Assembly (NCBI RefSeq): GCF_900115345.1
Contig: NZ_FOWC01000009.1
Span: 62,001 to 126,000, forward strand
Direction of reading: 5' to 3'
DNA from: Amycolatopsis rubida
Lineage (GTDB): Bacteria > Actinomycetota > Actinomycetes > Mycobacteriales > Pseudonocardiaceae
DNA: 64,000 nucleotides
Shown: piece after piece, positions 25,698 through 34,283 of the stretch
How the letters are laid out: each line of letters starts with the position of its first letter
How positions within the stretch are numbered: position 1 is the stretch's first letter
The notes under the pieces: model-generated
Seen by the model: only the letters and a program-made list of their open reading frames with translations
What the model was told of the DNA's origin: nothing
Database searches by the model: none
Translations under genes and position numbers: made by a program

Positions 25698-26435
25698 ATG
25701 ACGGCGGGGACGGATCTTCGACCACCGCGGGTGCAGCCCGCAGCGGAGCGAACGAAACGGGTCGAGCCGGGAAAGCACTGGTGGCGGCGTCCGTGGAGGG
25801 CACCGTTGGGGCCGCTGGGACTGGTGGTGGTCGCGTTCCTGGCGTATTCGCTGCCGCCGTATCTCGCGTTCGACCCGGCGCGCTCGCGGGTGCCGTCGAC
25901 CTTCCCCGCGCACTACCTGTTCCTGGTGGGGCACGTGGTGTTCGGGTCGATCGCGATGGTGACCGCGTTGCTGCAGGTCTGGCCGTGGATCCGGCGGAAG
26001 CACCCGGTGCTGCACCGCTATTCCGGCCGCGCGTACGTGTTCGCCGGCGTGCTGCCCTCCGGGCTGCTGGCGCTGACGATCGGCGCGGCCACCCCGTACG
26101 GGCCGGTGACCCGGGCCAGCGACGTGCTGCTCGCGGTGCTGTGGCTCGGTACGACGTGGGCGGGCTACCGTGCCGCTCGCGAACGCCGGTTCGGCGATCA
26201 CCGGCGCTGGATGGTCCGCAGTTTCGCGCTGACGATGTCGATCATTCTCAACCGGCTGATCGGCCCGATCGCGGCGATTTTCCTCGGACCGCAGCTCGCC
26301 ACCACGTTCGGCGGCAGCGAGATCGCGCTGACGCAGTCGATCGCGGCGCTCGGGGCGTGGGTGAGCTGGACGGTCGCGCTGATCGCGGCGCAGCTGTGGC
26401 TCGACCGGAAGCCGAACCGCCGCGCGCGGGTTTAG
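25698..26435 (+). CDS. DUF2306 membrane protein
   Basis: This gene encodes 245 residues from ATG 25698 (MTAGTDLRPPRVQPAAERTK), preceded by GGAGAGAGG. After a basic cytosolic tail come about seven hydrophobic segments, including LGLVVVAFLAYSLPPYLAF, YLFLVGHVVFGSIAMVTALL and SDVLLAVLWLGTTWAGY. The loop with HPVLHRYSGRAYVF and FGDHRRWMVRSFALTMSIIL carries the conserved His residues of DUF2306. Homologues are sometimes compared to haem- or quinone-linked membrane proteins, but no activity is proven. It is a single gene. Confidence 0.85.
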   Translation: MTAGTDLRPPRVQPAAERTKRVEPGKHWWRRPWRAPLGPLGLVVVAFLAYSLPPYLAFDPARSRVPSTFPAHYLFLVGHVVFGSIAMVTALLQVWPWIRRKHPVLHRYSGRAYVFAGVLPSGLLALTIGAATPYGPVTRASDVLLAVLWLGTTWAGYRAARERRFGDHRRWMVRSFALTMSIILNRLIGPIAAIFLGPQLATTFGGSEIALTQSIAALGAWVSWTVALIAAQLWLDRKPNRRARV

Positions 26436-26490
26436 TCCTGGCTGAATAACGCGGATGTATTCGGCGCGAGGGGTACACCGAATGACGGAC

Positions 26491-27636
26491 TCATCCGCGC
26501 GGCTGCAGCGACCGCGCGATGATCGTCCGCTGGATCTCGGACGCGCCTTCGTAAATGCGCGGCGCTCGGACCTCTCGGTAGAGGTGCTCCAGCAAATGGC
26601 CCCGCCGCAGTGCTCGTGCGCCGTGCAATTGCACCGCTTGATCCACCACGTATTGCGCGGTCTCGGTCGCGAACAACTTCGCCATTGCCGCGCGGCCGGC
26701 CAGGTTCTGCTCGCCCGCGTCGTAAGCGGCTGCCGCGGCGTACACCAGCAGACGGCCAGCTTCGGTCCGCGTCGCCATTTCGGCCAGCGTGTGTGCCACG
26801 GTCTGCTGCTTTATCAACGGGCCGCCGAAGGCTTCGCGCGAAGCCGTGTACTCCACGGTCGCGTCGAGGGCGGCTTGTGCCATGCCGACCGCGAAAGCGC
26901 CAACGCTCGGGCGGAACAGGTCCAAAGTCCGCATGGCTACGGCGAAACCGCGGTTCTCCTCGCCGAGCAGTTCGTCGTGATTCACCCGGACGCCGTCGAA
27001 TACCACCGTGCCGATGGGGTGCGGGCTCACCAAATCCAGGTGTTCGCCGCTGAGTCCGGCGCGGTCGCCAGGGACGACGAAGGCGCTGACGCCGCGTGAA
27101 CCGGCGTCGGGAGTCGTGCGGGCGAAGACTGTGTAGAAGTCGGCTTCCGGGGCGTTCGAGATCCACATTTTCGTGCCGGTGAGCCGCCAGCCGGCACCGT
27201 CTGGTTCGGCGGCGAGTCGCAGGGCCGCGGCGTCGGATCCCGCATCTGGTTCGGTCAGCGCGAAGGCGGCGACGGCGTCACCGGCTGCGACGGCGGGGAG
27301 CCAGCGCTGCACTTGTTCGTCCAAACCGGACTGAAGCACCGGGTAACTGCCCAAGCCTTGCAACGCCAAAGCGGTCTCGGCTTCGGTGCTTTGAGTGGCG
27401 AGGGCTTCGCGCAGCAGGCACAGATCGGTCGCGGCGGCTTGCCTGGTCGGCTGTCCGCTTTCGACCCCGGGAAACAGCCGGGCGAGCAAACCGTGGGAGC
27501 CCATGGCCTTGAGCAGCGGGCGGTTTACCGCGCCTTCGGCACCGGCGGCGGCCAGGTCGACTAGCTGTTCGGCGGCGATTTTCCGGACGGAAGCGGCGTA
27601 GGCGGTCTGTTCCGGAGTGAAAGCGAAAGCGTTCAT
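26491..27636 (-). CDS. Acyl-CoA dehydrogenase family protein
   Basis: This gene encodes 381 residues from ATG 27636 (MNAFAFTPEQTAYAASVRKI), overlapping the stop of the upstream monooxygenase/reductase gene by ATGA. Flavin and substrate segments are FALTEPDAGSDAAALRLAAE near residue 128, WRLTGTKMWISNAPEADFY near 155 and the C-terminal YREVRAPRIYEGASEIQRTI with the catalytic-type Glu. It is a FAD enzyme that oxidises an acyl-CoA to an enoyl-CoA. Its coupling to the bifunctional aryl-CoA enzyme suggests it works on an alicyclic or dearomatised CoA intermediate. Confidence 0.9.
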   Translation of the reverse strand: MNAFAFTPEQTAYAASVRKIAAEQLVDLAAAGAEGAVNRPLLKAMGSHGLLARLFPGVESGQPTRQAAATDLCLLREALATQSTEAETALALQGLGSYPVLQSGLDEQVQRWLPAVAAGDAVAAFALTEPDAGSDAAALRLAAEPDGAGWRLTGTKMWISNAPEADFYTVFARTTPDAGSRGVSAFVVPGDRAGLSGEHLDLVSPHPIGTVVFDGVRVNHDELLGEENRGFAVAMRTLDLFRPSVGAFAVGMAQAALDATVEYTASREAFGGPLIKQQTVAHTLAEMATRTEAGRLLVYAAAAAYDAGEQNLAGRAAMAKLFATETAQYVVDQAVQLHGARALRRGHLLEHLYREVRAPRIYEGASEIQRTIIARSLQPRG

Positions 27637-29984
27637 CGGGCGTCCTCCGGTCGCCAGCGGGCGTGGGCGGTCTGGTGGCCGCCGGTGCGGACCAGGTCGA
27701 GTCGCGGCTCTGGACCGTCGCTGCGGCCGGTCTGCGGCGGCCGTTTGCCCGCTGCCCACTGTTTCGGCCACGCCACCGGGTACTCCTGCGCGGCCGCCGC
27801 GTGCAGAGTCCATTGTGGATTGAACAGGTGGGTGCGGCCGAGTGCGCACAGGTCGGCTCGACCCGCCAGGATGAGCGAGTTCACGTCGTCGTAGGAGGAA
27901 ATCGCGCCGACGGCGATCACTGCGGTGCCATAGCGGCGGCCGACCTCATTGCGGATCCGGTCGGCGTACGGCGTTTGGTAGCTGCGGCCGAACTTCGGCT
28001 TCTCCTCGCTGACCACCTGGCCGGTCGACACGTCGATCGCGGCCGCGCCGTGCTCGGCGAACGCCTGCGCGATGGCGACGGCTTCGTCGGCGTCGTTGCC
28101 GCCCTCGAACCAGTCGGTGGCGGAGATCCGGACGGTGAGCGGACGATCGGCTGGCCACACCGCGCGGACCGCGTCGAAGACTTCCAAGGGGAACCGCAGC
28201 CGGTTTTCCGGAGAGCCGCCGTAGGAATCGGTGCGATGGTTGGTCAGCGGGGACAGGAAAGACGACAGCAGATAGCCGTGCGCGCAGTGCAGCTCCAGGA
28301 GGTCGAACCCAGCGCGCGCGGCGGCTTCCGCGGCCGACACGAACTGGTCCCGGATCTCGCTCAGCTCGTCGACGGACAGCTCGCGCGGCGTCTGGTTGTT
28401 CGGCGAGTACGGCAGCGCGGACGGCGCGCAGACCTCCCAGTTGCCCTCCGGCAGCGGGTCGTCAATGCCTTCCCACATCAGTTTCGTGGAGCCCTTGCGG
28501 CCGGAATGCCCCAGCTGCAACCCGATCTTCGCCGGGGTTTCGCGGTGCACGAATTCGACGATCCGCTTCCACGCGGCTTCCTGCCCGGAGCTGTACAGCC
28601 CGGGGCATCCCGGCGTGATCCGGCCTTCGGCGGACACGCAGATCATCTCGGTCATGACCATGCCGGCCCCGCCGAGTGCCTTGCTTCCCAAGTGCACCAA
28701 GTGGAACTCGCCGGGAACGCCGTCGACCGCGGAGTACATGTCCATCGGCGACACGACGATCCGGTTCGGCAATTCCAGCGAACCGATCCGCACCGGCTGG
28801 AACATCGGCGGCGCGAGGGAAGTGCCGAGCGAATCGGCGAACCACTGATCCAGCGAGGCGGCGAATTCCTTGTCCCGCAGCTTCAGGTTGTCGTAGGTGA
28901 CGCGACGGCTGCGGGTAAGCAGGTTGAACGCGAACTGCTCCGGTTCCTGATGCGTGTACTGCGCCAGATTCTCGAACCACTCCAGGCTCGCCTGCGCCGC
29001 ACGCTGCGTGGACGCGACCACCGGACGTCGTTCTTCTTCATACGCCGCAAGGGCTTCCGGAACGCTCGGCTGTTCGTGCAGACACGCGGCGAGCGCGAGC
29101 GCGTCCTCCATGGCGAGCTTCGTGCCCGATCCGATCGAGAAATGCGCAGTGTGCGCCGCGTCGCCGAGCAGCACGACATTGTCGTGGACCCAGTTGTCGC
29201 AGCGGACTGTGCCGAAGGTGGCCCACTTGGAGTTGTTGGCCAGCAACTGATGTCCGTCGAAAATGTCACCGCACAGTTCGCGGATCAGCTTGATCGACTT
29301 CTCGTCGCTCTCGCCCGGACCGAGTCCGCTGGCGGCGATCGGCCCGAATGCCCGCTGCCACACGTCCTCGTGCATCTCCAGGATGAACGTGCTGCCGTCC
29401 CGGCCGTACGGATAGCCGTGGACCTGCATGATGCCGTGCGGCGTTTCGAGCACGTAGAACTTGAACGCGTCGAACACGAGATCGGTGCCGAGCCAAATGT
29501 AGCGGCACTGGCGGGTCTCGACGCTCGGCCGGAACGAATCGGCGAACGCCGTGCGCACCACGGAGTTCACGCCGTCCGCCGCGACCACGAGGTCCGAGGA
29601 AGCAGCCAGTTCGGCTGGCTCCGGCGCGACACTGCGAAATCGGACATCAATGCCCATTTCGTGGCACCGCTGCTGCAAGATCGCGAGCAGCCGTTTGCGG
29701 CTCATCGCGGCGAAGCCGTGCCCGCCCGAGGTCGACACGGTGTCGCGGTAGTGCACGTCGATGTCGTCCCAGCGCGCGAACTCCCGGCTCATCGCCTCGT
29801 GCACGGCCGAGTCGGCGTGCTCGATGCCGCCGAGTGTCTCGTCGGAGAAGACGACGCCGAAGCCGAACGTGTCATCCGGCGCGTTGCGCTCCCAGACCGT
29901 GATCTCGTGGTCCGGGCCGAGTTGTTTCGCGAGCACGGCGAAGTAGAGGCCCGCTGGCCCGCCGCCGACTACTGAGATCCGCAC
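27633..29984 (-). CDS. Bifunctional aryl-CoA monooxygenase / OYE-type reductase (salicylyl-CoA 5-hydroxylase or 2-aminobenzoyl-CoA type)
   Basis: This is a 783-residue fusion starting at GTG. Residues 1-380 or so form a class A flavoprotein monooxygenase, with the FAD motif ISVVGGGPAGLYFAVLAKQL, the middle motif AADGVNSVVR and VVLLGDAAHTAHFSIGSGTK. Residues 400-770 form an old-yellow-enzyme barrel: FQPVRIGSLELPNRIVVSPM, LQLGHSGRKGS, and HCAHGYLLSSFLSPLTNHRT with its His/Tyr active site. This exact order is known in 2-aminobenzoyl-CoA monooxygenase/reductase of Azoarcus and in salicylyl-CoA 5-hydroxylases. RidA, PaaX and acyl-CoA dehydrogenase neighbours favour aerobic CoA-dependent anthranilate catabolism, though no ligase is adjacent. 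Confidence 0.9.
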   Translation of the reverse strand: MRISVVGGGPAGLYFAVLAKQLGPDHEITVWERNAPDDTFGFGVVFSDETLGGIEHADSAVHEAMSREFARWDDIDVHYRDTVSTSGGHGFAAMSRKRLLAILQQRCHEMGIDVRFRSVAPEPAELAASSDLVVAADGVNSVVRTAFADSFRPSVETRQCRYIWLGTDLVFDAFKFYVLETPHGIMQVHGYPYGRDGSTFILEMHEDVWQRAFGPIAASGLGPGESDEKSIKLIRELCGDIFDGHQLLANNSKWATFGTVRCDNWVHDNVVLLGDAAHTAHFSIGSGTKLAMEDALALAACLHEQPSVPEALAAYEEERRPVVASTQRAAQASLEWFENLAQYTHQEPEQFAFNLLTRSRRVTYDNLKLRDKEFAASLDQWFADSLGTSLAPPMFQPVRIGSLELPNRIVVSPMDMYSAVDGVPGEFHLVHLGSKALGGAGMVMTEMICVSAEGRITPGCPGLYSSGQEAAWKRIVEFVHRETPAKIGLQLGHSGRKGSTKLMWEGIDDPLPEGNWEVCAPSALPYSPNNQTPRELSVDELSEIRDQFVSAAEAAARAGFDLLELHCAHGYLLSSFLSPLTNHRTDSYGGSPENRLRFPLEVFDAVRAVWPADRPLTVRISATDWFEGGNDADEAVAIAQAFAEHGAAAIDVSTGQVVSEEKPKFGRSYQTPYADRIRNEVGRRYGTAVIAVGAISSYDDVNSLILAGRADLCALGRTHLFNPQWTLHAAAAQEYPVAWPKQWAAGKRPPQTGRSDGPEPRLDLVRTGGHQTAHARWRPEDAR

Positions 29985-30051
29985 GCAGGCCAGGATATGT
30001 CGTCTGAAGTACGGTCGTCAAGAATGCGATAGATGGGTTACGCTCCCCGGC

Positions 30052-30444
30052 ATGGAGCGGATCAATCCCCCCGAGCTGGGCAAGCCGTCGGGGTTCTCGC
30101 ACGCGGTGGCGGCGCAGGGCAGGCTGGTGTTCCTCGCCGGGCAGACCGCGCTGGACTCGGACAACCGGATCGTCGGCGACGGCGTCGTGGAGCAGTTTGA
30201 GCGCGCGCTCGGCAATCTGCTCACCGCGTTGCGCGCGGCCGGCGGCGAACCCTCGGACCTGTGCGGCCTGACCGTCTACATCGTCGACATGGACGACTAC
30301 CAGGCCCACGCGCGCGAGATCGGCCGCGTGTGGAAGCGGCTGGTGGGAGCGGATTACCCGGCGATGGCGGGCATCGGCGTGCACCGGCTGTGGGATGTCG
30401 AGGCGCTGGTGGAAGTGCAGGGCTACGCGGTGGTCAACCGCTGA
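30052..30444 (+). CDS. RidA family protein (enamine/imine deaminase)
   Basis: This gene encodes 130 residues beginning MERINPPELGKPSGFSHAVA. The RidA core is HAVAAQGRLVFLAGQTALDS, and the family Arg that binds the carboxylate is probably in the C-terminal part with VEALVEVQGYAVV. RidA proteins hydrolyse reactive enamines and imines. Divergent to the aryl-CoA enzyme, this one may deaminate an imine released in 2-aminobenzoyl-CoA breakdown, which would explain its place here. That is inference. The last 11 bases overlap the end of the convergent PaaX gene. Confidence 0.85.
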   Translation: MERINPPELGKPSGFSHAVAAQGRLVFLAGQTALDSDNRIVGDGVVEQFERALGNLLTALRAAGGEPSDLCGLTVYIVDMDDYQAHAREIGRVWKRLVGADYPAMAGIGVHRLWDVEALVEVQGYAVVNR

Positions 30445-31282
30445 GCACCTGCTGCAGGTGCGTGCGCGCGGCTTCCTCCAGCCGGTCGTGCAGTGTGAAG
30501 AACACCTCGGCGGCGCGGATGCCGGACCAGTCCTCGGGCAGCAATTCCGCGGGCAGGCACGGGTCGAGATACGGCATCCGCCGCCAGCCGGTGAGCACGC
30601 GCAGGTAGTCGGCGAACGCTTCGTCGGCGGGCGTCGTGCGGCGGCGTTGCCACCGGCGCAGCGCCGGTTCGTGCTCTTCGAGGAACGCCGTGTACAGCTC
30701 GTCCAGCTGATCCAGGTCCCACCACTCGCGCACCTTCTCGCGCGGGTCGCCGAAGGCGAGGTGCTCGGCGCGGAACAGGTCGGCGTACTCGGCGAGCCCG
30801 AGGCGGTCCAGGGTGCCGACAGTGGCCTCGTACAGGTGCGCCGGCGCGATCCAGACGCCTGAGGCCGCGGTGCCGAATCCGAGTCGCGACAACTGCGTCC
30901 GCAGCACGTGCCGCTTGTGCCGTTCGGCTTCCGGCACCGAAAACACCGCGAGCAGCCAGCCGTCGGCGAGCTTCGCGCGGTCCCGGCGGAAGATCCGCTC
31001 GTCGCCTTCGCGCAGCAAATCCAGTGCGGTACCGGACAATTCGTACCCGGCGGCTCCGTCGCGGCGCACCGCTTCGAGCACCCCGCGCCGCTTGAGCCGG
31101 GAAATCGACGACCGCACGGCGGGCTCGTCGACCCCGACCGCGGCGAGCAGATCGATCAGCGAGGCGACCGAAAGCCATTCGCCGCCCGCCTGGTGATGCA
31201 CGCCGTAGACCGACACAATGAGGTGCCGGGGCTGGGCCGCACGCCCGCCGTCGGCATCGGCTGCTTCCGGTACGGCCGTCAC
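30434..31282 (-). CDS. PaaX-family transcriptional repressor
   Basis: This gene encodes 282 residues from GTG 31282. The N-terminal winged helix contains HLIVSVYGVHHQAGGEWLSV and GVDEPAVRSSISRLKRRGVL. The central domain has RTQLSRLGFGTAASGVWIAP, a PaaX hallmark, and the long C-terminal PaaX_C domain ends with PAELLPEDWSGIRAAEVFFT. PaaX proteins sense aryl-CoA thioesters such as phenylacetyl-CoA. It fits as regulator of the neighbouring aryl-CoA catabolic genes. It is convergent with RidA. Confidence 0.9.
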   Translation of the reverse strand: MTAVPEAADADGGRAAQPRHLIVSVYGVHHQAGGEWLSVASLIDLLAAVGVDEPAVRSSISRLKRRGVLEAVRRDGAAGYELSGTALDLLREGDERIFRRDRAKLADGWLLAVFSVPEAERHKRHVLRTQLSRLGFGTAASGVWIAPAHLYEATVGTLDRLGLAEYADLFRAEHLAFGDPREKVREWWDLDQLDELYTAFLEEHEPALRRWQRRRTTPADEAFADYLRVLTGWRRMPYLDPCLPAELLPEDWSGIRAAEVFFTLHDRLEEAARTHLQQVLSG

Positions 31283-31424
31283 CCGATCACCATACAGCGC
31301 CGTTCGTTGCCAACCCGGCTACAGCCACGGCGGAGACGGGTTTCGGCGAGCACATCGGCCGCGGACCGTCTCCGCCTGCTTCCGGTCGGATGAGCAACCG
31401 GCTAGGGGTAGCATTTCCGGCGCG

Positions 31425-32096
31425 ATGGCGTTTGTGAGCAATGCACCTTTGGTGAACCGGCTGACCCGCCGCGGACGGCTGATGGCGAAACGCACCTGCG
31501 ACCGCCGGGGACACGCCTTCGCGCTCGGCCGGTTCCTCTTCCGCACCCCCACCGCGTGGGAGTACGCGGCGGCGGTCGCCGGCGGCAGCGATCCGGCCGC
31601 GCAACGCTGGCTCGGCTGGCTGGCCGAGTCCGTGGTGGCAGAGCCGATGCGCGGCGAGGCGCTGCGCGTCATTCCCGGCACCGGACCGGACTGGACCACG
31701 CCGGACCCGCATTCGGTGGACGTCGTCGCGATCGATCTCGTGGCTGGCCGCTGCGCCGGTCTCGTGAGTGTGCACGCGGGCGAGGACGGCGGCCCGGAAA
31801 CCGGCGGCTATCTCGCGCCGGGGTATCGCGGGCAAGGATTCGGCCGCGACCTGTTCGCCGCCGGTCTGGTCCTGGCGCACGAGCATCTCGGGCTTTCGCG
31901 GGCACGCGCGGGCGCGGAGGTCGGCAACGTCGCGAGCGGCCGTTCGCTGGAAGCGGCCGGACTGCGCCGGGCTCCGGGGCCGCCGCGGTACACGCTGCCG
32001 GACGGGCGGGCCTGCGAGGCCTGGTGGTACCAGCACGACGCGGCGTGGCCTCGCAAGTGCGCGGGCCCGCAGGCGCAGTGGCTAGTCGCCTCGTGA
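31425..32096 (+). CDS. GNAT family N-acetyltransferase
   Basis: This gene encodes 223 residues from ATG 31425 (MAFVSNAPLVNRLTRRGRLM). The first 110 residues are basic and unassigned, including RTCDRRGHAFALGRFLFRTP. The acetyl-CoA site lies in the C-terminal half: GYLAPGYRGQGFGRDLFAAG near residue 125, then LSRARAGAEVGNVASGRSLE and AAGLRRAPGPPRY. A later ATG (MAKRTCDRRG) is a possible start. Its final codons TCG TGA are formed by the terminator that follows. The substrate is unknown. Confidence 0.8.
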   Translation: MAFVSNAPLVNRLTRRGRLMAKRTCDRRGHAFALGRFLFRTPTAWEYAAAVAGGSDPAAQRWLGWLAESVVAEPMRGEALRVIPGTGPDWTTPDPHSVDVVAIDLVAGRCAGLVSVHAGEDGGPETGGYLAPGYRGQGFGRDLFAAGLVLAHEHLGLSRARAGAEVGNVASGRSLEAAGLRRAPGPPRYTLPDGRACEAWWYQHDAAWPRKCAGPQAQWLVAS

Positions 32097-32133
32097 GTGT
32101 TGATCACGGTTAGAACCGCGATCAACACTCACG
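32092..32133. terminator. Bidirectional terminator, 19-bp stem with one mismatch, 4-base loop
   Basis: The arm 32092-32110 (CGTGAGTGTTGATCACGGT) pairs with 32115-32133 with one mismatch around TAGA. It joins the convergent acetyltransferase and MarR genes. Both take their TGA stop from the stem (32094-32096 on plus, 32129-32131 on minus), each after a TCG serine codon. It has the same geometry and outer bases as 7387-7428. Confidence 0.87.
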
Positions 32134-32578
32134 AGCTGTACTCCTCGTACGCCCTCAACGTCCTGATCACCAGCGCCCGTTCCCCCGGACTCAACGGCGA
32201 CAACGCCGCCTGCCACGCCTTCGCCCCGCGCGCGAGCCACGCGTCCACCGCGGGCCGCTTGTCCGCGTGGATGCTCACGATGGTGCGCCGCCGGTCGTCC
32301 GGGTCCTCGGCGCGCTCCAGCACGCCTTGCCGGGACAGGTCGCCGATCATCAGACTCGCTGTGGTGGGCGCGATTTCGAGCCGTCCGGCGAGTTCGTTGA
32401 CCGTCATCGGGCCGTCGAACAACAAGTAGGCCAGCAGGGACAAGTGCCGCGGCGCGAGCGCGACGTCGTCGAGCTCCGGAGGCGGCGGCGTCCGCTTCGC
32501 GCGCCCGACGAGACGGGGCATGAGAAGCAGCAGTTCACGGACGCCGTCCTCGACGGTCGGGCCGGATTCGGTGGCCAT
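32129..32578 (-). CDS. MarR-family transcriptional regulator
   Basis: This gene encodes 149 residues. The winged helix is clear: LAPRHLSLLAYLLFDGPMTV, NELAGRLEIAPTTASLMIGD (recognition helix about residues 68-80) and LSRQGVLERAEDPDDRRRTI with the wing. It is divergent from the deazaflavin oxidoreductase gene 86 bases away and probably controls it through a site overlapping that promoter. The C-terminus reads EEYSS, the last serine and stop being part of the terminator. Confidence 0.9.
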   Translation of the reverse strand: MATESGPTVEDGVRELLLLMPRLVGRAKRTPPPPELDDVALAPRHLSLLAYLLFDGPMTVNELAGRLEIAPTTASLMIGDLSRQGVLERAEDPDDRRRTIVSIHADKRPAVDAWLARGAKAWQAALSPLSPGERALVIRTLRAYEEYSS

Positions 32579-32602
32579 GCCGCGACAGTACCTGCGCGTG
32601 TG

Positions 32603-32649
32603 TTGACAGCCCGATTCGCGCGATCCTAGGTTTGTTGTTACATCATCAA
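32603..32649 (+). promoter_or_regulatory. Promoter with overlapping MarR-like site for the oxidoreductase gene
   Basis: A consensus -35 TTGACA at 32603-32608 and a -10-like TAGGTT at 32627-32632 are separated by 18 bases. The following GTTGTTACATCATCAAC is an imperfect palindrome with GTTG and CAAC ends. The arrangement fits repression by the divergent MarR protein. Confidence 0.55.
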
Positions 32650-32664
32650 CCAGGGAGTTTTCCG

Positions 32665-33069
32665 ATGTCGGACTGGAACCAGCAGATCATCGACGAGTTC
32701 CGCGCGAACGCGGGCAAGGTCGGCGGCATGTTCGAGGGCAAGAACATGGTGCTGCTCACGCACACCGGCGCGAAGAGCGGCAAACAGCGGGTCAGCCCGC
32801 TGGTGTACACCACCGACGGCGACCGGATCGTGATCGTCGCGTCCAAGGGCGGCGCGGACACCAACCCGGACTGGTATCACAACCTCGTCGCGAACCCGTC
32901 GGTCACGGTCGAGCTCGGCACCGACAAGTTCCCGGCGAAGGCGAAGCTCGTAACCGACCGCGCCGAGCGCGACCGGCTGTATGCCGGCATGGTCGCGCAC
33001 TCGGAGGGTTTCGCGGAGTACGAGAAGAAGACCGAGCGCGTGATCCCGGTCTTCGTTCTCGAGCGCTGA
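32665..33069 (+). CDS. Deazaflavin (F420)-dependent nitroreductase family protein
   Basis: This gene encodes 134 residues from ATG 32665 (MSDWNQQIIDEFRANAGKVG), with GGGAG seven bases upstream. It has the DDN-family split-barrel features: LLTHTGAKSGKQRVSPLVY near residue 30, IVIVASKGGADTNPDWYHNL near 56 and NPSVTVELG near 78. Relatives bind F420 or simply quinones and fatty acids. It is a small cytosolic or membrane-associated reductase. Its stop is one base from that of the convergent FAD oxidoreductase. The substrate is unknown. Confidence 0.9.
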   Translation: MSDWNQQIIDEFRANAGKVGGMFEGKNMVLLTHTGAKSGKQRVSPLVYTTDGDRIVIVASKGGADTNPDWYHNLVANPSVTVELGTDKFPAKAKLVTDRAERDRLYAGMVAHSEGFAEYEKKTERVIPVFVLER

Positions 33070-33070
33070 C

Positions 33071-34213
33071 TCAGTCCAGCGGCTGTCCGTAGACGAAGCT
33101 CCGCAACCGTCCAGTAGACATCGGGTCCAGCGGAGCGAACAGCTTGGCGTGCGCGGCCCGCACGGTCGCCGCGTCCGGCTCGATCATCGACAGCGCGCGC
33201 ACGGTGTAGCGCGAATCAGCGGTGAAATCCGGTGCGGACGAGCGCTGGTACGCACCGCCGAGCAGGTCGATGATCAGCACGGTCGGCACCGGGGCGGCCG
33301 GGCCGGCGTGGTCGAGCACCGTGCTCAGCACGTCGTCCCGGAGCTCGGGCAGCACGCGGTTGTCGCCGAGGTAGGAGTGCGGGTTCGGCGGTTCCGCGGC
33401 GATCTTGCCGGAGTCGGTGAACGGCATCGTGGTCAGCGTTTCCTGCAGTGGGCCGAGCGCGCGCAGGGGCGCGACGAGCTGGTCGCCGCCGGTGCCGAGA
33501 TAGGCCACCCGGACGTGCGCGATGTGCTTGCCCCGCAACGGCTCCGGCACCATCGGCAGGTCCGGGTAGGGCACCATCGCGACCGAGGTGCCGACGGTGT
33601 CGGGCAGGTCGAGGGTCCAGTCGCGCCAGGTGCGCAGGACGTCCGGGATCTTGGCGGTGTCGAAGTACAGCCCGCCGCCGTACAGCGTGGTCACCGGCAC
33701 CAGTTCGAACTCCAGCGCGGTCACGATCCCGGCGTCGACCGGGCCGGTCGTGCGCGTGCCGCCGGGACGGACGATCTCGGCGGAGCGGACGCGGTCCGAG
33801 GCCAAGCCGAAGTGCCGGCCGAGGAGGCCGAAACCGCCGCCGAGGGTGTAGCCGACCACGCCGACTCCCGGGGCCGAACCGCTCAGCGGTGCGAGTCCGT
33901 GTTCCGCGGCCGCGGTGATGACGCTGCCCCAGGTGGTTCCAGCTTCGACGCGTGCCACGGCGCGGTCCGGGTCGATGGTCACGCCGGTCATCCGGCGCGT
34001 CGAGATCAGCACGCCCTCGGCCGGTGCGCGCAGCCCGTGCCCGGTCGCCTGCACGGAAACCGGCAGGTCGCGCTCGGCCGCGAGCCGGACTGCGGCGGCG
34101 ACGTCGTCCGCGTTGGCGGCGGCGACGACCAGGTGCGGGGTGGAGGCGATGCCGGTCTGGAACCCGGCGATCTCTTCGCGGTAGCCAGGCTGGTCTGGGG
34201 TGAACGTCTGCAT
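33071..34213 (-). CDS. FAD-binding PCMH-type oxidoreductase (berberine-bridge-like)
   Basis: This gene encodes 380 residues from ATG 34213 (MQTFTPDQPGYREEIAGFQT). A TTG at 34249 would add 12 residues, and neither has a clear ribosome site. FAD-domain motifs are VAAANADDVAAAVRLAAERD, VSVQATGHGLRAPAEG with the His position used for covalent FAD in relatives, RVEAGTTWGSVITAAAEHG and GVVGYTLGGGFGLLGRHFGL. The last 40 residues lack the full berberine-bridge C-terminal motif, so it is a shortened member. It is divergent from a LysR regulator that likely controls it. Confidence 0.85.
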   Translation of the reverse strand: MQTFTPDQPGYREEIAGFQTGIASTPHLVVAAANADDVAAAVRLAAERDLPVSVQATGHGLRAPAEGVLISTRRMTGVTIDPDRAVARVEAGTTWGSVITAAAEHGLAPLSGSAPGVGVVGYTLGGGFGLLGRHFGLASDRVRSAEIVRPGGTRTTGPVDAGIVTALEFELVPVTTLYGGGLYFDTAKIPDVLRTWRDWTLDLPDTVGTSVAMVPYPDLPMVPEPLRGKHIAHVRVAYLGTGGDQLVAPLRALGPLQETLTTMPFTDSGKIAAEPPNPHSYLGDNRVLPELRDDVLSTVLDHAGPAAPVPTVLIIDLLGGAYQRSSAPDFTADSRYTVRALSMIEPDAATVRAAHAKLFAPLDPMSTGRLRSFVYGQPLD

Positions 34214-34283
34214 GTCTTGAGCGTGCTGGCTGCTTGACGATAAGTCCAAGAGATACTAGTTCCACCAGTTAGAATTATTGGTT

